Shown: piece after piece, positions 21,405-32,100 of the stretch
Position numbering within the stretch: the first letter of the stretch is position 1
Layout: each line of letters begins with the position of its first letter
From: Corythucha ciliata
Lineage: Eukaryota > Arthropoda > Insecta > Hemiptera > Tingidae
Assembly (NCBI GenBank): GCA_038030265.1
Contig: CM075937.1
Location: 30,422,198 to 30,486,197 of the forward strand
Direction of reading: 5' to 3'
Length of the DNA: 64,000 nucleotides
Translations under genes and position numbers: made by a program
Notes under the pieces: generated by a model
The model's database searches: none
Seen by the model: the letters and a program-made list of their open reading frames with translations, nothing else
Told to the model about the DNA's origin: nothing

Positions 21405-22480
21405 AATGGCGAATTAGCAATTTCTTTAAAAAATTTACACATGAATTAGCAAATCGGTTCCCACTGTGCTCTTAACATTAAATGAACTTTCATTTATTGA
21501 AAATTGACGGAGTTTTCATAGTCAGGCCCTAATTTGAGCGAAATTACAAGTTTCCTGGCTGAACAATATATACTCAAAATAAACAGTTCCACTACACTGA
21601 TGCTGATTCGCGAATGAAATTTGAAAAAAGGCTAATTCGTGCCTAAAATTGAGAAAACGCCAACTCATGGATACTTCAGGTAACTTCACGACTGAAATTG
21701 AGAAAAAGCTTTATTCACGCTGATAAAAATCGTGTCATAAAAGCGTCAATTCACGAGTAAAATCGTGCCATAAAAGCGTCAATTCAAGAGTAAAATTGAG
21801 CGGAACGCGAATTCACCCTTAAAATGGAGAAAAACGCTAATTCGCGACCAAAATGGAGATAAATTGATAATTCGCAGAATTAAATCGAGAAAGAGCACTG
21901 ATTTGCAGATAAAATTAAGATAAACGCTAATTAGCGGCTAAAATGTAGAAACAACGTTTATTCGCGAGTAAAATGGAGAAAAACGCTTATTAGCAGATAA
22001 AATTGATAAAAAGTGCTCATTCGCGAATAAAGTTGTGACAAAGCGCTGATTCACGAAATAAATTTAGAAAAACGCTAATTCACGCCTGAAATTGATGGTT
22101 CTTCAAGAATAAGCGTAATTTCTTCGTGGGGCTAAACTTGAGAAATACCCTGATTTGGGACTAAAATTAAGAAAAATTTCTAATTCGCGGATAAATCAGA
22201 GAAAGAGCACTCATTCGCAGATTTTTTAAAAAAGATAATTGCTAATTCTTGGCTCGCAAGTAAAAGGAAGATGAACGATAATTCGCTATGCGATATAAAA
22301 TGAAGAAAAACGCGGGTGAAATTGAGATGCTTTTCTATAATTCGTGATACATTTGAGAAATTACACTCATTAGCAAACTGAGAAAACTTATTCACGGATT
22401 CTTGAGAAAACTTCGGGGGTAGATTTGACAAAAATCGCTGATTCATGTCTAAAAGTTTAGAAGATGTACAGATTTTTATT
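21405..22480. repeat. Degenerate minisatellite, family 1
   Basis: The same loose unit as at 13776-14930 (CGCTAATTCGCG, CTAAAATTGAGAAAA), starting exactly at the LINE's 5' truncation point. It is interrupted at 22485 by a nested TIR element and resumes at about 25270. Confidence 0.85.
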
Positions 22481-22536
22481 ACCTAGGGAGTTATTGCATA
22501 ACCGTCTGACGTTTAACGTTAACAGTTATGTGACAT

Positions 22537-22705
22537 AAGGAACCTTTACAGACGAGTGTTCGTTCTTATCAGTTTAATAAGAACGGTTGGGGGTGGTTTG
22601 TTGACATCCACAAAGCATCCACAAAAGGTGGATTTCACAAGACTGATAGTTGATAAGAGCGAACATGGCGTCTTTGATTTTACCCGTCTGATTATAGGTT
22701 CTCTA
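22537..22705. mobile_element. MITE (AGGAACCT family), single copy
   Basis: About 170 bp beginning AAGGAACCTTTACAGACGAG and ending ATTATAGGTTCTCT. Internal landmarks ATGGCGTC and GGTTGGGGGTGGTTTGTTGA match the tandem pair at 51384-51751. Its outer ends and its GTTCTTATCA / TGATAAGAGCGAAC arms are inverted. Non-coding. Confidence 0.8.
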
Positions 22706-24074
22706 ATGTGAAGTCATGATAAGCGTAAAATTCAAATTTTGAGTTTAAGGCCGTCTACACACGGAGCATCTGAAAAGAAACTGTTTGGAAACTTGAGTTA
22801 CAAACCAGTCGCCTTTGAGTTTCTTCCGTTTCTTCCTTGTATTTTGATAAGACTCCACACACGGAGCAACTAAAAAAGAACGCGTTTGAGAAACTGAATG
22901 TCTTCTGATTAGTGACCAAAAACAAACTGGCTGGAAACTCGAGTTACTAGCCAGTTTCTTTCGAGTCTCTTCCTGTGTATTTTAATGAGACTCCACACAC
23001 GGAGCAACTGAAAGAAAACTCGTTTGAAACTGAAGAAACCAGTCAGTGACCAGTTCCCTGGGCGACTGGCATGTCCAGTCACCAGGAATTTGAGTTTTCA
23101 ATTTTCAAGATGAACGAACAACATCTTTCAACATTTTGGTAATGGGGGAACTATAGCTATTCTGAATAATTTTAAATTAGCATGCAGTTGAATACAAGTA
23201 CATTAAAATAAAAATATTGTTTAAAAAAGATAAAAATAAGTACCTAGGTAAATAAAATATCAAAAGTCTTGGACATGTGTGTCCTTTACCAAATTCGATG
23301 CATGGCCCTGTGTGAAAGAGAATTGAACAACTTCTGTTGGTTAACACCCCAATTCAGCAAAAAGTCCAGTTTCTCCTTGATGTTAACTTTTACATTGATA
23401 TTAATTTTTTTCTTGTGTTCATGTTGAATATTCATGTTTGTACCTAATGAATGTATTTATTCGCGAGAATTGTATGTCCGTGCTAGTCGCTATAGTCCGT
23501 CAAGAAGAGCAAGAACTCGCGGCCAGCGCCCTCTCATACGATTAGTTGCAACTTCTCTTCCCACGCAACTTTCGCTTCGTTACCAAATTGGTTGTCCCAC
23601 TGTTTACCAACGATAAGTGATATTATCAAGCTGAAGTTCCATGGTGGGGCTGATCACAGAAGGGAGAGGTCCACGTTGACTTGACGAGCTACAGATATAT
23701 TCAATGAAATTGCTGGGTTTGGAATACAGTGAGTTCACTGTGATACCTATTTGTGTAAAGTTTTAAATATGTGTTTTGACTGGCCTGAAATATCTCTAGC
23801 ACCAAGTTCCAACTGAGTCGCGTAGGTTATATATCCCAATCGGACTGGGAATGGAATATTCCGAATACGCCCTGTCCGTTATTGTAGAATGTAGACGATA
23901 CCATTCATCATGAAATGACTGCCCTGTGCCGTGTACTTGGACTAGGCGCGTGACCCGACCGTTTTATAGTTATGAGAACAACAGTGGTAGAGAAATCGTT
24001 AGTAGCAACTAGCAATATTTACTGTGTTCAGTATTTAGAGGAAATCACCATGTCAAAGGTGGTGTTTTTTAAAT

Positions 24075-24491
24075 TAGAAGCGTGCGTCTTATCTTTCGGA
24101 AGGCATTCGTGTTATCAGTTCAGTGTTTTCTCTGTGAGAAATGGAATCAATTTTAAGTTTTTCTCGCTTTTTCTACGAAGAAGGTAATTTTGAAAGCTGA
24201 GGCATATCATGGGAGAATTCCGAGTCCACGGCTGAACTTGGGTCGAACCCTCCGACGAGGTCTCACAGCTCTCCGAGCCTCTCCTTCACTTCAACTATCA
24301 TCTAGAAGTTAAAAATGTGTTAATTTAATTCTACAACTAGCATACAATAAACCATAAAAGTATACGATTTCAAAATTACCTTGTTCCTAGAAAAAGCGAG
24401 AAAAACTTAAAATTGATTCCACTTCTCACAGAGAAAACACTGAACTGATAACACGAATGCCTTCCGAAAGATAAGACGCACGCTTCTAATT
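24075..24491. repeat. Foldback inside the GGCCGTCT element
   Basis: About 120-bp arms 24075-24200 and 24372-24491 are near-perfect inverted complements (landmarks GAAGCGTGCGTCTTATC, CATTCGTGTTATCAGTTC, TTTTTCTCGC). The loop of about 170 bp has no gene. The short plus-strand frame over the left arm is not supported as a gene. Confidence 0.8.
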
Positions 24492-24857
24492 GGCCCATTA
24501 GGGTCATTTTAACTTGGAATCGAAGTTTGTACACAAAAATTGCGATCGAGGTATGGGTGACCCCAGAACCGTCTGCTCATTCTACTTTTTCTATTAAAAT
24601 AATAGAGGAAGCGGGGTTCACTGTCACTGGAATCACTGTTTTCAGAAGAAAATTGCGATTCGAAATTTGTTGGTCCTTGGTCCAACATCCATTGCGACAC
24701 TGAAAAGGCTGAATATTTTAAAGGCGTCGGGTTTCTGATGAGTTGTAAACTGGTTAGTGATTGAAGTTTCCAAACAGTTTAGTTTCTTTTTAGTAGTTCC
24801 GTGTGTAGACTCTCATTTGAATACACATGTAGAAACTCGAAAGAAACTGGTTACTAA

Positions 24858-24998
24858 AGCCCTGTTCACACGATGCAATGTTTGAAGCTAAATTGCTTGC
24901 TGGATTTTTAAAAACATCCGGTTACTACCAAGGAACATGTGTTTTTAAAAAACCATCATGCAATCTAACTTCAAACATTGCATCGTGTGAACAGGGCT
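24858..24998. mobile_element. 141-bp MITE, TIR AGCCCTGTTCACACGATGCA, TSD TAA
   Basis: Perfect 30-bp terminal inverted repeats with TAA at 24855-24857 and 24999-25001. Inserted near the right end of the larger TAA-flanked element at 22749-25050, so the two share target preference and probably a mobilising system. Non-coding. Confidence 0.9.
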
Positions 24999-25269
24999 TA
25001 ACTCGAGTCTCCAATCAGTTTCTTTTCAGTTCCTCCGTGTGGAGACGGCCTAAGCGTTAATGACAAACGTTTAAAGACTAGTATGAGGAGCTGTTTTATT
25101 AATTTATTTGAAGCAATTTAGTGCATCTGTTCCCTACCATGGGTTCATATTTTAGCGCAACTATTATTTGCAATAACTCCTTTTCCACCAAAACAAACGG
25201 CTACGCTTATGGTGACGTCACATAACCGTAAACGTTAAGCGTCAGACGGCTATGCAATAACTCCCTATT

Positions 25270-25400
25270 GAGTTCAAAGTAAGAAAAAGCGTCAATTTGC
25301 GTCTCAAACTGAGTAATAGTGCTCATTCGCAGCTAAAATTGAGAAAACGCCAACTCGCGGTTTCTGGATGCAACTTCATGGCTGAAATAGGGGAAAAGAC
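25270..25400. repeat. Degenerate minisatellite, family 1 (continuation)
   Basis: Units such as GCTCATTCGCAGCTAAAATTG follow directly on the outer nested element and continue the array interrupted at 22485. Confidence 0.75.
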
Positions 25401-27450
25401 GTTATTTAACCCTGCCTACGTAATAGTATATTACATAACAAGACTGGTTAGTGCAACTTTACTTCCGAGTAAAGCAGTTTGGCAGACGAGGCGAAGCCGA
25501 GGCTGCTAAATAAGTACGAGCAGGTGAATTGCACGTACGACGAGTTATGAACCGAATTTTTCGCGCGACATGAGAAATAAAATAAGTAATGGGACAATAA
25601 TTTTATGATAAAGATCGCGGATAACCATAGGGGAAAGTTATAGATGATGACTTTTTTGTATTCTCATAAGCGCGGGGCTGTGTTTTACACTTCAAATATT
25701 TCAGAGTCTAGGTAAATAGTAGTTCAATTACTCCTATATCTGTAATAGCACAGTTATCGTTGCAGAAAAGTCACAGTGACGTCACATTGAGACGATTGAC
25801 TAACATTTTTAACGTTGCAGTAACGTAGATATGTCCGCCCACTGGGACTCCCTTTGTGACGTCACAGAGAGGTCACATCGTGACGTGTTCGTAGGTCACT
25901 TTGTGACTTCACACTGAGTTTACAATGGGACGTATGTAGCGTTACGTCGCAGAGACTGTTTGGTATCTTTAATTTTATGCTTGTGGAGTTAGAAAGACAG
26001 GAGGACGGTTTCAGTTCGGCACTCCGCCAGATATCACAGCAACTGCTCAAGGTACTGTGAACAGATTTTTCCCATTGTTTTTGTAGAATACGTAATGAGT
26101 TTCAAATTCATTGTTCATATATATTCATGGTTCATTTAATTTCAAATATTTTCGTAGTGAACAATTGCAAACCGCGAATAACTGCTCAGAAGAATCGTTT
26201 TAATCAGTGAGGGATTTCTGATCATTGATTTCACTGGTTGAATAGAGGGGGGGGGGGAGGAATTAAATCCCAAGTTCGAGGGTAAAACATTGGGACCTAA
26301 CTCATTTTTTTTTTTTTTTTTCATACATGACTCCAAAGCTCGACTTTGCGGGCTGAAAAGGAGCGAGAATGTAGGTGTTTTCCCGGCTAGCCGGGCAAAG
26401 TACCGATTTTTTGTTCTTCACTTGTTTTTATTAAATCATCTGGAGGTTCTCCCTTTTTCTTCTTCTTCTTCATCTTCTTCTCCTTCTTCTTTTTTTACTG
26501 AAGCCCCTGAACAGAACGCCCCAAATGAGAATGCACTGCGATAGAACAACATACAATTTATTATTTAAAAAACTAATTTAATTGGGAAGTACATTAAATG
26601 TTGCATTATTAAAAGTGCAGTTTATAAACGATATGCCTGAAAAAAAAAGAATCTCTTTATTAATAGGAGATCTGAATACCTCATCAAATAAATTTGGTTA
26701 CGGCCCTGCCGGACTTCATTTGTTTTCCCCTTCCTACTCTATAATGGACAGTTGCACCTCGCACTCATAAACAAATCACCCGCGGCTTTCAAATTCCTCT
26801 GGCTTTCATTTTTTGTACACCTACTTATTTCAGGATTTGATTTAAAATTGATTAATTTCGATTCATGTATGAACAAAAATAGTACGTGCACCTCGCTGAG
26901 AAAGTGGTTTGCCGGCCTCGCCTTCGGCACGCCCGTCCAACCTCTCTCGGCCCGGCAAACACCCACTATCTCGGCTAGGTACACAATATACTATTAATGA
27001 AAAGTATAGTAAGATTTCACTTTCATCCAAATCAATGAAAAACATAAAGAGGATTTTCAGGGGTTTTCACCCCCAGAAAATCCTGAATTGAGTCTGGTAA
27101 AGTCCTACTTACCAGACTGAGTATGGTAAAATATAATTTTTCTGTCCTAAGCTAGTACAGTGATTGGCTACTTACTGGGCATGCAGTGCGAAAAAAGTAT
27201 ATTCCTCGTATATTTAAAGACTGGGGCCCTCTATAGAGATTTCAGCCCCGCGGGCCGAGATTGGTGTAGGTCCACCTCCGTCCGAGGCAGCGATTGATGA
27301 GATCGTTTTGCTGACGTAATGCTAAAAAGAAAAAAATGCTTGGGCTCTGAACTCTAAGGGCGAATGTAGCAGTTCCACTGTGCCGTGCCTTTTAGCTACA
27401 AACCTCGTTCTAGTTAAAGGCAGGCCCTGAAATCGTAGTGTGATTAGCCC
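25401..27450. other. Gene-free repeat spacer
   Basis: Contains a hairpin-like GACGAGGCGAAGCCGAGGC motif (25488-25506; related text at 32513-32535), runs of G (26247-26258) and T (26307-26322), a CTT-rich microsatellite (26455-26495), the dispersed repeat at 26880-27000 related to 3775-3900, and a small palindrome at 27050-27085. Mirror-image frames around 26750-27000 are not supported as genes. Confidence 0.4.
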
Positions 27451-27454
27451 TTTT

Positions 27455-27900
27455 CGTATGTCGTCCGGAACTACACCATCCGCAATGAAGGTACCAATAA
27501 CCTTTCAATTTATTTTGGGGCGCCCAGAAGTTCATGACCGGCCCTGGTTCCCTCTTTGAGTAAAACGATAAAGGGCGTGACTACCAGGGTCTGTATTCAC
27601 AGTCGTCACTCAAGCTGAGTACTTGCTTATTTCGATTCATAACAGATGGTTCACTAAACATAACAACCGATTTGAAGTTGTTCACGATAATGTTCAGCTC
27701 ATGTGACGACTACAAATATGAGCCTAAAGCCGCCTTCACATACGATCTGATCATGTGGATCTGTGGGCGGCAAGTTCTAGCTTTGGGCTGTGTGGGCTAG
27801 AGCCCTTCACAATGTGGTGATGGTTGAAACCACAATCACCCGGACATAAAATTCATATCTTGTGCTGGTTAGCATTTCAAAATTAACTGGTGTTCAAGAT
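27455..27900. repeat. Upstream part of the C/D segmental duplication
   Basis: Matches about 42840-43265 closely (landmarks GGAACTACACCATCCGCA, AAGTTCATGACCGGCCCTGG, GGCGGCAAGTTCTAGC). It marks the left limit of the homology between the C and D units. Non-coding. Confidence 0.85.
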
Positions 27901-27984
27901 TCGTCCGTTTTTCCCCACCGAACTCCCTTCCTGTCCAAAATTTTATGTTTATTTCATTTTTTTGCGTTGGCAATACTGAAGAAC

Positions 27985-28305
27985 TAGAGATGGGCGTTAT
28001 CGTTATTTTTCGTAAACGTTAATTAACGCTCGTTGACGAAAAATAACTGTTACGAAATAACCGTTAAAAATTAACTGGTTGGTCTGTTTTGTTTCGTTCC
28101 CGCTAGGGACAACAGTTCTTCTCCCGCAACTGTTGAAAGTGTTAACTCGTTGATAGATAACGCCATCTCCGAGCGTTGAGAAGAAACTGGTTGAATTGAC
28201 CAGTTATTTTTCAACGGTTATTTTTTAACGTGATTAACTGGTCGTTAGTTATTTTATTGTTAACTGTTGCGCCATAACAGTTAACCGTTATTTAACCCAC
28301 CTCTA
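27985..28305. mobile_element. hAT-type MITE, 321 bp, with 8-bp TSD TGAAGAAC
   Basis: TIR TAGAGATGGGC pairs with the end ACCCACCTCTA, allowing one or two mismatches. The 8-bp sequence TGAAGAAC stands exactly on both sides (27977-27984 and 28306-28313). An 8-bp duplication and a TAG-type end are typical of the hAT superfamily. The interior is full of GTTAACNGTTA-like palindromes and has no gene. Absent from the corresponding place upstream of D. Confidence 0.9.
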
Positions 28306-28313
28306 TGAAGAAC

Positions 28314-28790
28314 TCATGTCGCGTCGCGAAGAAAAAAAAAAAATACACAACCTCTGTCTTTACGGAATCGCGCGAGTGGGCCCACGTTTTCCTTTTTTTT
28401 TTTTTTCAATATTTGTCTTTTTTCGGAATATTCATTTTGTTTGTCGCGCCGTTCTATGTTGTACTGTTCGCGAATTTTGTTTTGTACTCTTGTGTTCCGC
28501 AAAATTCACCGTCGGGCTTGTCGTCGCTGCCGAGAAGGGCGTCGTCCGCTCAGTAGACACGTTGTCGGATTTGTCTTATAACCGTTGGTAAGTGGCTGGC
28601 GAATTTCATTCTTCTTCTTTTCTTTTTAAGTTTTTTGTGTTCTCGTGTAGTCTTGAAGCTTGAACGTTGTTTGGAGCTCCGCTCCTGGTCCCCCCAGGCA
28701 TCCTGTCATACCACCAGTCGACCTCGTCCGCATCCTGTCATACCACCAGTCGACCTCGTCCTCTGTATCCCACTCAGTCTGCACAGAACA
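28314..28790. other. Sequence unique to the C unit
   Basis: Not present upstream of D, where homology jumps from the equivalent of 27900 to that of 28790. Contains a 32-bp tandem duplication (28698-28729, 28730-28761; GCATCCTGTCATACCACCAG start) and a locally GC-rich portion with a donor-like GGTAAGT at about 28587. No gene is called. Confidence 0.4.
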
Positions 28791-28949
28791 ACTGACTTTG
28801 TTGCTCTAGGGAGAGCATTCGTGGATAAAGGACTGCTGGTGACGTCAGTCTCTACCCCTCCAGTCCAATATGGGTCTGTTGTATGATAGAAGAGTTTAGA
28901 AACCTTGCGTTAAGCTATTTTTTGCCTTATTTGTTGCATGCACAAGGTT

Positions 28950-29175
28950 TTACCAGATACTGTTTCAATTTTTTAGCGAACGATTTTTAAATTAGTGATA
29001 CTGAGGGAAGGACACCCGCGAAAGTTCCGTTCGCACGTTGTTATTGCATGTCTCTCGAAAAATTACTAATCTCTTGCTTTTGAATATGTATGAATAGTTT
29101 GGTTTTCCTAAAAGTAGGTGCTTTCTCAGTTCGCCAATTCGATTTGGTGTTAGTTCGGGTGAGATCTTGGTCACA
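28950..29175 (+). promoter_or_regulatory. Conserved 5' flank of odorant receptor gene C
   Basis: Homologous to 17686-17929 and 43436-43636. D has about 20 bp deleted just upstream of its start relative to C. Conservation among three copies across non-coding bases suggests shared transcriptional control. Confidence 0.6.
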
Positions 29176-32100
29176 ATGAAATGGGGATTGTTTTTCGGGA
29201 AAAGTGAGCAGGTGCAGAAATCAATGAGGGAAGAATTCGGCTTTCTTCTGGACCTGTCCCTCTTGACCATTGATCTTAACTGTAAATGGCGTTTCCTTAA
29301 ATATGCCCACTTGATTACATTTACTATTGCACACACAATAACTCTACCAGTAGGTTTCGTGGAAACCCTGATGCTCAGATCAGAGTTATTCTATTTCAGT
29401 CAAAGTCTACATTACACCCTGCTTGGAATTATAGGTCTAATTTTTGTCCTCATAATGAACGTCAATAATGAGTCCTTTTACGACATTCATCGGACTTGGG
29501 CTTCAAAATTATTCGATTATCACGAACAATGTTGGCCTGAAGTTGAACAAATAAAACAAGAGATCCTCGTGGAACGAAAGAAATTAATTTTTCTTCCGGT
29601 CATTATTTTTCTTATTAGCATTGGCCTCCTGGTAGCTCTGTTTATTGACGAGTGGATGGGCGTCTTTTCACGGACATATGTCAACGGCGTGAACGTTCGT
29701 CTCATTATTCCTTTTTTGGTACCATTTGATAGTCACGAAGGATTCGCGTACTTTGCCGTTTCGGCGTTTCTTCTTGTTGAAGTAGCTTTTACTGTCTCGT
29801 CGATAGCAGCGACAGGATTCTTCTATGCCGTCATTTCGCAACGACTCCTACTTCATCTGAGAATTCTTCGTTGGTCCGGACGGCATGTTCATGATCGCGC
29901 AACGGCCCTGTGCCGAACGAATTTTGTAGAAGCTTCGAGTGAGAAGAATCTCGACGTCTCCGAGGAATTTCAACGGTGCCTTTTGATCTGTTTAAAGAAG
30001 AACATTGCACACTATCAGCATATAAGAAGGTACTACCTATACCGATTTCATTTGTTGATTTTAATTTTCTTTGTTTTGTACAAAGTCATATGGAAAACCA
30101 AGTCCTCAGACTCGAGGAAAAAAAATGTTTTTTTATTTTGGGTTGGGATTTTTGCTCCCGTTAAGAATAAAAAAGGTGAAAACCCGCCAAATACAAAAAT
30201 TATTATATTTATTTTTGGTTTGAAGTTGTAGCGTGATATCTATCTTGATACCATATGTTTTTTTTCGACACTCAACTTTTGTATAATTTTTGAATTTAGC
30301 GGGTAATCTACTTTCATAGTAGAGCAGCACAACGTATCGGGAGCAAGAATCCCAACCCACGAACCGCTTCATTTTTTTAACATGTACAAATAATACAAAG
30401 TTTAATGACTTGGTTTTCCATATGACTTTGGTTTTGTATAATTATTTTTTTGCGTCAAATGGAAATTCATATGAAATGTACAATTTTATAAACGGTTGTT
30501 GTAAACAGTAGTTTTTACCATCAATAGCTGCTAACCTCGGAGTTGGGCTTTGCTCTTTCCCGGCGTGTTAATATTATGCACAACTTGAATGAGTTTTATT
30601 AGCCCAACTCCCTTGCTTTGTCCGTCATTTTTGTCCTCTAGCTAGTTGTGTCGGACAATTTCTGTCCGGTCTGTAGATTTTGCTGGGACGCTCCGGAGTC
30701 GAAAAAAACGCTTGTTTTTGGCTACTTTTAAAAGAATTTGCCCATAAGGGGCCAGTTTTGTCAGGATCGGCTGCAATTATCGGTCTGTCAACCTGATAAT
30801 TCATGTCTGGCACTGATGGAAACACTATAAAAAAAAGGCCCAGGTTCTTGAGAAGGTTAAAACCTTCTCAATTTCGAAAAAATGTGGGAAAATGTAAAAT
30901 AGGACGATACCGTGTGGTGTCTCGTAGTGATGCACGAGACCGAGAACGTGACGAGACTTGAGTGGTCTCGGTCTCGGTCTCGCTCATGAGGGGTTGGTCT
31001 CGGTCTCGATCATGAAAAGTCGGTCTCGTCTCGGTCTCGAAAGTCTCGGTCTCGTCTCGAAAAGTTAAAGGCGCGAATTCAAAGTATGTGTGATATTAGT
31101 GACGAGTGATCCTATTCTCGCCTCAATGGTTACAGATGACGACGATAGATGAATTTATCCTTTGGTTTCCTTCCTTGGTGGCTCGTGGCAAGAAGGGAGA
31201 TAAGTGATACACTACTGATTAATGACCAAAGAGCTTTGTAATTGCCCCAAAACAGAATCGTGCACTTAAAACAATCGTCACACTGAGAACGTGAAATGGG
31301 AACAGTTGGGAATTCAACGAGATCAACTCAAAATCTCGCAGATGCCAACTCATTTAGTTCAAGCAAGAGACTTCCCTTCCCAGACACGACGAGGCAGAAG
31401 TGCACAATCTCCCCCCCCCCCTCATACATCAGACCCTCCTGCTCATGCTTCAACTGGCAATGTTATTCAAAAACAATAAAAATGAAAGCGGTGTCGAGTT
31501 TGATGATAGCGGCCCAGGGAAGTTTCAAACGCAAAATTAGGGTTCCCTTGCACTAAACAGCCTGGCCGCGGCAGCCAGTTGGCTGCTGTGCAGTTGGGCT
31601 TGTTCTAGTGATGGCTGTCCCAGCCTAGAAATCTTTGCTGCCTAGTGCGCGGGCACCCATAGGTTGCAATGTATTACACCGGCTCCCCGGGAACCCTAAC
31701 CCTTTTTTTTATTACGATACGTAGGCATAAAGGAGCTTTTAACGAACGAGGCACGACGTTTGTGACACGACACGAGACGAAGTCGAGTGCCTTCATCGAT
31801 AGAGTTTGTAGTGCGATTGTACGCCTCAGGATCCTACGCTTTTTTTTTTTTTTTTACCTTCGATCGTACAAAGCCTTTTAAAGCCAATTAGGTTCATAAT
31901 TATTTAATTTAACGGTTCCGTAAAGTCTCCCATTTGCCACACAACTTCATTTCAGAGAAATAAAAAAAATGAAACAAAAGAAGCGCGTAAGATGAAAGCG
32001 GGCTTCCCTACCTCAATTCTTCTACCAACTCACCATCATAATCAACTGACTTTGACCTTTTTGGGATATAATTTTCACGATTCCACTCAACCTTCACCCA

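Larger units (their letters stand above)
22749..25050. mobile_element. TIR element GGCCGTCTACACACGG with TAA target duplication
   Basis: Ends GGCCGTCTACACACGGAGCA (22749) and its near complement (ending at 25050) are flanked by TAA at 22746-22748 and 25051-25053. A 3-bp TAA duplication fits PIF/Harbinger-type insertion. Subterminal copies of CCACACACGGAGCAACTGAA recur at 22855 and 22990. The interior (23150-24500) has no recognised transposase and contains a foldback (24075-24491). Confidence 0.8.
22485..25266. mobile_element. Outer TIR element of a nested stack, TIR AGGGAGTTATTGCATAACCG
   Basis: The left end (AGGGAGTTATTGCATAACCG..., 22485-22535) is the inverted complement of the right end (25215-25266, finishing CAATAACTCCCT) over about 50 bp. 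Family 1 minisatellite lies on both outer sides, which shows that the element split an existing array. Inside are a small MITE (22537-22705) and a 2.3-kb TIR element (22749-25050). No transposase is recognised. Confidence 0.8.

Noticed and set aside
26739..27045. Overlapping frames on both strands around 26.7-27.0 kb
   Set aside because: No motif, mutual antisense overlap, and part of the stretch is a dispersed repeat.
28305..28591. Plus-strand frames with long Phe runs
   Set aside because: Produced by poly-A and poly-T runs next to the hAT MITE; not protein-like.
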